A DNA stretch of 64,000 bases from Chlorokybus atmophyticus. Its lineage: Eukaryota > Streptophyta > Chlorokybophyceae > Chlorokybales > Chlorokybaceae. The DNA lies in NCBI GenBank assembly GCA_009103225.1, contig RHPI01000810.1, positions 493,049 to 557,048 of the forward strand, written 5' to 3'. Below the pieces are notes generated by a model. It was given only the letters and a program-made list of their open reading frames with translations, was not told the DNA's origin and did no database searches. A program made the translations under genes and the position numbers. Of this stretch, positions 57,135-64,000 are shown piece after piece; positions within the stretch are counted from its first letter, which is position 1; each line of letters begins with the position of its first letter.

Positions 57135-57674
57135 CACCGGCGTAACACTGACTTGCTTGTAGCAAGTTGCCCCCCATCCCCCCCAACAGTACTCCCGAGT
57201 CCCAACTGACTTTAACCCTACTTCAGCACTATGGTGGTTCGACTGAAGACCATGTTTGATGTCCATATAGCTGCAGTATAGTTGATAGTCGTCGTCTAGC
57301 TAATGAGAGGCAGGTGGGCCGCGCATACCGCGCAGCCCGGCAGTCGCGGTTGCCATATGTGATGGCCACTTGTGGCCCTTGGCCCTGGTGTGATGCGCGT
57401 ATGATGTGTTTGTGCCCTAATGCCGGCCGTCCCGCAGGCTCAATCGCCCCGCCCAATCAGCCGCACAACTCGTTGTTTGGTAGTTGTACATTGCACAAAA
57501 GGGGTGTGCTACTGTGTCAGTTGGTTTGAGGTCACTGTGTCTATCCACTACAATTGCTTATGCATATCAACATGTTTTTGCGGTGATGACAGCAATCCGG
57601 AGCAATCAATGCGTAAGCCTGAGTTGCAAGGTGCCTACATGAATTGGAATGAGTGCATTCCAGCATGTAACTAA
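57135..57674. other. Interval between the copia element and SCFD2; nothing recognised
   Basis: 540 bp with short frames only. Part must be the 3' UTR of the minus-strand gene to its right. Confidence 0.5.
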
Positions 57675-60600
57675 CTACACAAATAATTGCTTGTACAAGC
57701 CCTCAGGTGTCTGCAGCGTAGTGCCCGCAACAATCAGTTGTGCGTCAGGATTGACTGCCGCCGCAGCTTCACGAGCTGCACATACTTCATATGCCGAGAT
57801 GCCGCCGATGACAAACAACACGATGACTTTATGGTCACTGGGTTTGGGCTTTACCTGCAGAAAAAAGATCAGGTCGGGCAGGTATGGCCATGATCAAAAG
57901 CAATACCAAATCTGCTATTGCCGATACCTGTGCAAGCCCAAAGCGGCCCAAGCCAGATTTTAAGAAGCCACCAATGGATGAAGGCGCATGCACAACATCC
58001 GTCAGGTCCGCTTGTCTGTGCAGCTTTGACCCCAGCTGGCGCAGCAACGGCATCGGACCATACCCTGTTTCAAATTCTAGATTCAAGTACAATCCATATG
58101 TACCTGCACATCTTGAGCGCTTGCAACACAGCTACGCATAGCTGCTTGTCAAAAGCGAAGCATGTCTCTGCACCAGTAGCGTAGCATGCGTACCATCTGG
58201 CTGCATTGCGCTGAAGTCTCTCAAGCGGTCCCTCGAGGCTGTCAAAGCCCTGATGCGCTGCACGCGTTGCTGCACGCGCTCTCGCAGCACTCTGCGGCCC
58301 TCAGACCCTTGAGGCAGGTTGGCGGCAAACGATGGAGCAGGGGACACATGCAGTATAGTGTCCACAATGGCGTCCTGCACACGCATGAATATTGAGGCCA
58401 ATGGCTAGTAGTCGGTCAATATCAAGCAAAGGTGGTTAGGAGATTGAAGTTGGACGACACGTGAATACCCCTAAGTGCAAGCCCACTGAGTCTTGAATGG
58501 TTTATCACCTGCAAGTCGGCCTCCTCTTGCTCTATGTACAGTGCGTTTTCTGGTGAAGCGGGTCTCGGGTTCAGACCGTACCCAACTGCCAGTAACAGCA
58601 GCGCATCCTGCAGAGTGATTCCTGAAGTTGAATCATGAGACTGACGCAGAAGGTCGCCAAGTTGTAAAGAAAGGCTATGCTGCGGTGCACCTGAAGAGAT
58701 CGCAGTGTTATCCTCAGAATCAGTACAACAGCAATGCTGACTAGTGAACTGAAGCTATACAAATGCAACACGTGCTAACACCCGCACCGGCTGTGACTTT
58801 TAGAAGTCTTTCAGCACGGGCAAGAGCATCACAGTGTTTCGTGAACTCGGGCTCCAGGGCTTCAGCAACAGCAGCTGCCACCTGGACAGGGCCGTGGTTG
58901 TGATTAGCGTGTAAATCAAGCCAGCTCATGTGCAGGTAATGTATCTGCTGACCTGCACGAGAGCCGCATGCCGTGGGCCTGCTAGCAGCAAAGGCTTGAT
59001 CATCTCCCGCAGCATCGCGGCCTTAATGTTTACTGGTGGTTTGGAGACTGCAACGTCCTCATGACGCAGGGCTTCTGTCAACCACCTGGCCATGTCAACA
59101 CAAGGGAGAACCGGCATGCTGAGCTGAAAACTCATTGCTGCATCGCTGATAATGCTGATGATATGCAGCGCATGTCATTGGGCAGAAAACCAGCGCCTAG
59201 CTGCAGTTGACTACATGCCACAGGGCCATTCAACAAATACTGTTGTCATACACCGGCTGCTTGCTCAAGGTGACATTACTAACGCAAGCACTGCTGGTTG
59301 CTGGTGTACCTGTGCACTAGCAGCGCTGCTTCTCTCAACTTTTTGTGTTCGAGCAGCGTGCGAAGCCACAATACACCTTGCTCATCAAGCGGCTGGTATA
59401 ATGACCCGTACAGTTGGCACCTCTTGCCTCTGCAAGCAGCGCATGCAGTGAGTAAAAGGCAACTGCAACTTGCAAGCAATTGCTCATGTCTGCCAGCTAA
59501 CTTACATAGATGTTTCTACTGCACTTATGTTTGATGTCTGCTCCCAGGGCAGCAATCTCCTCAATGGCACTCTTCCAATTGTCATAGACCAACCTTGCGG
59601 GTGGCTCAAGCCAAAAGCGTCACTGTGCGACAGGTTTACAATAATCAACCAAGGCAGCTATGAGACGAGCCCTGTGCATGCTGTTGCAAACTGAGAAGCC
59701 TGCCTTGCAGCACTTGAGATGCATTCGGGCATGCTTGTAGCATTGCTGTAGCACTGCTACTACTGAAGCCAGGCCTGTGTGTTTAGGCACCTTGTAGAGC
59801 AGCTCAAGCTGGACAGCACTCTGTCCATAAGGAAGTCATTGTCGCACGCCGGTGTCACCTTTAGTACAACAATACATCAGGGCAAAACGCACGCAAGAAA
59901 AGCAGCAAGGAACTGATGCACACGTGACTGGAGCCAGCGCCCTCACCAAGTCTAGCGTTCTATCCACAAGCACGAAAGCGACTGATTGTTTCAGCCGGTT
60001 TAACCTTGTCTCCAACCTGATGTGCATGGTTAATGTTGTGAGACATGCCGAAAAGATTTGGCTCATATGATACAGCTAAATCACTTAGAAATCTGCCTGG
60101 AGTTGTAGCAACCAGCAGCCAGGTGTACACATACAATTTGCGACAACTTACGGCTGCGGCAAGGCAGCCATCGCTCTTGCCACTGCCCGAGAGGTGCGAC
60201 CCAGAGCAAAGGCATCCAGCTTTCGATCCCACTGCGAGAGCCGACCAGAACATGACACAGTGCCAACAGCTATATGTAAGACGTAGTGGCATCGTCATGA
60301 CAAACAGAGTACAGGGGGAGGAGTGTGACAAGAAGCGTACCAATCGAGCTATTCCCCACAAGGTGTGAGCCAAGATTGACAAGCCCTCTGGTAGTCCTTC
60401 ATCTGTACCATCCAGTTCTGTGCCATCGTCGGGTTGCGGCAAGATGGAGCCTGCGGACTCATGTCCCTGTGGATCCCTGAGCAGTAGATGCTCCACTCAA
60501 CCGTACATCCGCGTAGCAAACTGCGAGCTTCACCACATCAGGCTAGATGAAACTGTAACTAACCTGCTACCATCATGCATGGCGGCAGCACTGCCAGCTG

Positions 60601-62497
60601 GCAGCACAAACGCGCTGCCGCCAAGCACACATGAGTAATGCAGCGGAAAGTACTCGACTGCTATGTTGATGCCAGCGGATGCCACACCTGTATTCGCTGG
60701 ACCTGCAAGTGCAAGGCGCAGCATGCAGTGCAGTCAGCCAAGCAAATGTAAGTCGAAGCAGGCATGAGAACAGATGCTGCAGTCATGCTCACCACGACCG
60801 CGCACATGGGGAGAGGAGGGATGATTTACGGGGAGATCAATGTCCAGGCCTTCCCAACCCTCTTGCTGCGCAACAGGCAGATCTACATCGAACCCTTCCC
60901 AACCATCCCTACGAGGACTAGCTGGCTTTGTTGAGTGCTGAATGGATCCTCCTGCTTGCTCAACCGGTAAGTCCACGTCCAAACCTTCCCACCCATCCCC
61001 GCTAGGGCTTGCTGGCCGAGACAACTGCAATAACCTCAATTAAAAACGGAGCATAGCACAGGACTACCTAGGGATAAAAGCATTGAGTATGCAACCAACC
61101 TGTGGTGGAGTGACAGCGGCTGTCAGTGCACTTACTGACCCAGCCAACTCTGCGTGCAACAGAGAAACAAGCGCGCCGTAAGCATTGGTACCCAAGGGCG
61201 AATCTTCGTGTGCGTCCTGCTCAGCTACTCCATGTCAGAACATCCACAAGTGTTGAACATGCCAGCAGCATGCCACAACACACGCAATCGGCTCCAATTT
61301 GCAAACTCTATGACTCAACTGCTGGGCAAATCTGCTATGAACGCAACCCCCACCTGTGGCAACGAGCAGAGTATGGTGCAGCTCCGCACCAACTGCCGAT
61401 GAACCAGTAAGGCGCGCTTAATGTGGCGGTGCGCGTCCGACAAGAGTGTTGTGACAATCACAACTATCCGAACAGCACCCACTGCATCGTCAGGCCACCC
61501 AGCTGGACCCTGCAACGCAATCGCATAATTAAAGTGACGCATGAGAGCCAACAAGCACCTTTGCGATAATCAGAAGTTGCCATGCGCACAGTTACAGTCT
61601 TACGCAGTGCTCACCGCATCTTCTTCCGAGGCATCCTGCAACCGGCACACGTTGACGGCACCAAGTTGTAGGAGACTGGGCAGGCCTGCCGCTGCAGCTA
61701 TTGCATCCGCAGCACCATCGTCAAGATACACCAAAGCACCGGCCAAGTGAGAAGCCACCTGATTACCGAGGCTAAGTTTGCTTGATTGGCAGGACTCGAT
61801 GCATACCAGTCCAATGTGACAGTAGTCAGTTGATGCCACCGTACAAGACTGTTGCAACAGTAGCGACTTAGTATAGGCACAACCAGTTGCAACTACTTGT
61901 ATGACACCAGCATACGCAATTCAAGGCAAGCAACACTTCACAGTCCATGATGTCGTATTATACTGAAAATATAGTGTCAAGGAGCAAACACTATACTGTC
62001 ATTACATATTGGCAGTATAGTGTTCCACTGAACGATGGCAAGTATAACTGTTGTTTCCACTAGCCACACACTGTTGCCATGAGGCAGGCAGATTCGCCGC
62101 TGTGAGTTGTGCATGCATGCTGAGCGGACAGCATGGGGCCTGCAAGCGTGCAACTTGCCAGGCACACTTGTTACAACTTGTATTATATGATGTGGACGGG
62201 ATGTCAATTGCGCAACAACCAAGAACTGCAGCTATCAATCTGAAGCCGATTTTACACATTGATGCTAAAGGCATGCATTGCGACGTGCCTGGACGTACAC
62301 CGCTTAGGCAGACCTGCCAGTGGACTGGAATTCACCAGAGTTGATCAACTGTTTGAATGCAGGGAGAGCAAGCGTGTGGCGGTGACTGAAGGAATAGAAC
62401 CCACCTGCTCCAAGGGACGCCTGGCCTGAACCAACAGGTCAATCCGCTCCTCCGGCGCCGCCCCGCCGACGGCACCGAAGGCCGCTACCGTCGCCAT
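57675..62497 (-). CDS. SCFD2: Sec1/Munc18 (SM) family vesicle-fusion regulator, SCFD2-type
   Basis: SM proteins bind SNAREs and control membrane fusion; SCFD2 is the least studied branch. Eighteen exons close in phase to 793 residues: 62405-62497, 61615-61758, 61354-61509, 61136-61216, 60793-61024, 60564-60702, 60341-60476, 60152-60231, 59947-60016, 59791-59858, 59506-59622, 59310-59429, 58953-59118, 58782-58881, 58509-58690, 58194-58374, 57928-58064, 57675-57854. Key SM signatures are GALVYLDDGAADAIAAAAGL near the start, FVLVDRTLDLVTPACDNDFL in the middle, SGITLQDALLLLAVGYGL, IGGFLKSGLGRFGLAQ, and the C-terminal strand motif VIVLFVIGGISAYEV followed by AQLIVAGTTLQTPEGLYKQL. It is about 100 residues longer than animal SCFD2 as I recall it, partly because exon 5 carries three copies of a (D/E)GWEG(L/F)D(V/I)DLPV repeat. 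Exon 11 (59506-59622) is the least certain. Divergent from the SGF11-like gene. Confidence 0.9.
61978..62026. repeat. 12-bp inverted repeat in SCFD2 intron 1
   Basis: AACACTATACTG and CAGTATAGTGTT form a perfect stem around a 14-nt spacer in the large first intron (61759-62404). Confidence 0.7.
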
Positions 62498-63423
62498 GCA
62501 CCCTGCACCCTGTGTGTGCACGTTCGGGCGTGGAGGAAACCCTAAAGCAACACGGCTTGCCGCATACTACGGAGCCATACAGAAATGCGTACACCCCGTA
62601 TTGTCTCCATCAGCATACCAATCCGGCCTGCCACGTGTCCGGCCGACGCTTGCTGATCGCCGCTGCACCTGCTGCTGCTGCTGCTGCTGCTACCGAGGTG
62701 TTGTCGCCCACGGCCACGAGCGACTTGCCAGCATCCGCTGCACGCTACACAGGCTGAAGATTCTCGCTGAACTGGCGCTGCGCCAGCACCTGGAAGTACC
62801 TCGGATGGTGAGTGGCGCCCAGTCGAGTTGCAACCTGCAAGGCGCTGCTTTTCACTTACACAGAGTTTCTGTTGCCCGATGCTTGGGTTTCTGTTTGTGA
62901 TGTGGTGTGGATAGCTTATGCTGTTGCTGGGGAAGGTTGATCCCACCCTGACATGCACTCATCACGGCATTGCATAAGCGGCACTGCATTGAGCTTAGCA
63001 CGCATATGACAGTAGTACACATGCTGCTGTTGATCTGCAACAGAAGCAACGAATAAGTATGCATCATCGAGCGTGTTGTTGGCATGAGCTGTTTTCAAGA
63101 CAGAAAGCAACTGTCAATGCTCCTCCTGCGTTAACAGGCTGCGTTGGCCGGGGTGCTACGCAAGTGAGGCATACTGCTAATGGTTTGATGGTAAGGGCAC
63201 ATGCGTTGTTCGCGCAAGCTGAACTTGTATGGCGCATCGCTACCATGCAATTCAGCAAGCCCATGCGCATGCATGCATCTTGTATGAAAAGCAGAAAAGG
63301 CATGCTGTACCGTCACAGTGTGTGACACTTGCCATATCGATCGCGAGTATCATTCCAAGTCCAGTTGTGTAAGAATGCTGTCCAATAGCGTGTGCGGAGG
63401 AGTGGTTTCATGTAAAGCGCTTG
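62498..63423. other. Divergent upstream region of SCFD2 and the SGF11-like gene
   Basis: About 925 bp. It contains a (CTG)n microsatellite near 62668-62690 and an adjacent Ala/Cys-codon-like stretch, but no frame with family features or good splice context. Both promoters should lie here. Confidence 0.45.
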
Positions 63424-64000
63424 ATGGCAACGGGCTGGGGACGTGATGTTGATGTTGGTCAAGCAACGACGACAGCAGCACCTGGAGGAGACACGGATGT
63501 TAACAAAGCCAACAATAACAGCAGCAGGGTGGGAGTGAATGTGTCCCTTTCTCAGAAGCCCCCTGCGCAAGCGAGGGCAGCGGCCCATGTGTTGAACACA
63601 CTCATTGACAGCATACTGCTAGACATAGCGATAGAGCACAAGCGTGACATACACGCATGGGGAGATGGCGGAGCGGGAGAGGCTGGTAGTGACAGCGAGG
63701 AGGCTGTGGATATCCAGCGCCGGCGTACAGATGTTGAACCGCGCAAGCGGGAGGCAGAGACAGCATCCGGACGCGGTTGTCCTGATGTGTTTGGGCAGTG
63801 GCAGCCGGCTGTGGCCACGGACCTCGTGACTTGCAGAGGGTGCGGGCAGAAGCTGGCGGCTGGCCGGTTCGCTCCCCATCTGGAGAAGTGCATGGTCAAG
63901 GCCAGGAGAGAGCCCAAGCCAGTTGCGCGCTACTCCCATGCACCGCAGCATCTCTCTCCCGAGCCCTCGCATTCGCAAGGTGTGCATGGGTCTTGGCATA
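63424..64000 (+). CDS. SGF11: SGF11-like SAGA deubiquitinase-module protein (partial, runs off window)
   Basis: SGF11 (ATXN7L3 in animals) ties the H2B deubiquitinase Ubp8/USP22 into the SAGA coactivator complex. The frame is open from an ATG at 63424 to the window end. After a low-complexity start (MATGWGRDVDVGQATTTAAP), the helix AHVLNTLIDSILLDIAIEH matches the N-terminal SGF11 helix that packs in the DUB module. The zinc finger CRGCGQKLAAGRFAPHLEKC (63831-63890) has the family spacing C-x2-C ... H-x3-C and the RFAPHLEKC signature, which binds the nucleosome acidic patch in the yeast protein. Basic residues follow (KARREPKP). A possible donor (CAAG|GTGTGC) lies near 63979, so the last 20 nt may be intron. 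An acceptor-like site at 63555 leaves open a shorter exon. Confidence 0.87.
   Translation, partial: MATGWGRDVDVGQATTTAAPGGDTDVNKANNNSSRVGVNVSLSQKPPAQARAAAHVLNTLIDSILLDIAIEHKRDIHAWGDGGAGEAGSDSEEAVDIQRRRTDVEPRKREAETASGRGCPDVFGQWQPAVATDLVTCRGCGQKLAAGRFAPHLEKCMVKARREPKPVARYSHAPQHLSPEPSHSQGVHGSWH

Noticed and set aside
59640-59700. Extra SCFD2 exon reading HRARLIAALVDYCKPVAQ
   Set aside because: It does not join in phase; skipping it lets exon 10 join exon 11 in the frame that fits the SM family.
62668-62690. (CTG)n run as a coding poly-Ala/Leu tract
   Set aside because: No ATG-led or spliced frame with support contains it; treated as a microsatellite.

Overview
The window is nuclear DNA of a eukaryotic photosynthetic organism, most likely a chlorophyte green alga. 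Three things point there. Every gene is split by many short GT-AG introns rich in TG/CA and TGCATG words. Two genes encode chloroplast proteins: CCB2, a cytochrome b6f assembly factor, and a protein with a twin-arginine thylakoid-lumen signal. The pentamer TGTAA, the green-algal poly(A) signal, lies close behind several stop codons. Most exon structures below were assembled by hand from splice sites, reading phase and family similarity; for SUCLG1, NOL10, BRF1, the lumen protein, HRQ1, CCB2, PGSIP and SCFD2 every phase closes and the joined length is a multiple of three.

Layout. 79-20192 is a dense, alternating gene run: succinyl-CoA ligase alpha (+), NOL10/Enp2 (-), BRF1 (+), a thylakoid-lumen protein (-), and an HRQ1-type RecQ-like helicase with an N-terminal ubiquitin-like domain (+). 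20193-24126 is gene-poor. 24127-30479 encodes a ~1,290-residue tail-anchored coiled-coil protein (golgin-like). Then come an unrecognised minus-strand gene (about 30879-31774), CCB2 (32083-34261, with an assembly gap in one intron), a 2-kb gene-poor stretch, a polytopic membrane protein (36224-38657) and a PGSIP7/8-type GT8 glycosyltransferase (39459-42187, -).

42188-57129 is a repeat domain. An AT-rich island and a 197-bp direct duplication next to a poly-G/N artefact lead into a nested retrotransposon pair. A decayed Ty1/copia element on the minus strand (45621-57129, matching 268/270-bp LTRs, perfect TATTG target-site duplication, copia-type half-tRNA-iMet primer site) was interrupted in gag by a decayed Ty3/gypsy element (49781-56699). 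The gypsy element ends in a large 205-bp-arm palindrome that cuts off its chromodomain.

57675-62497 (-) is a complete 18-exon SM-family vesicle-fusion regulator of the SCFD2 type carrying three WEGLDVDLPV-like repeats. 63424 to the window end (+) is an SGF11-type SAGA deubiquitinase-module zinc-finger protein.

The genes are mostly housekeeping: NOL10 (small-subunit pre-rRNA processing) and BRF1 (Pol III initiation) share a 387-bp divergent promoter, a plausible co-regulated ribosome-supply pair. I found no CRISPR, prokaryotic operon, tRNA or rRNA gene. The less ordinary signals are structural: recurrent GC-AG introns, a family of snap-back inverted duplications with 6-8 nt loops, and the nested retrotransposons.
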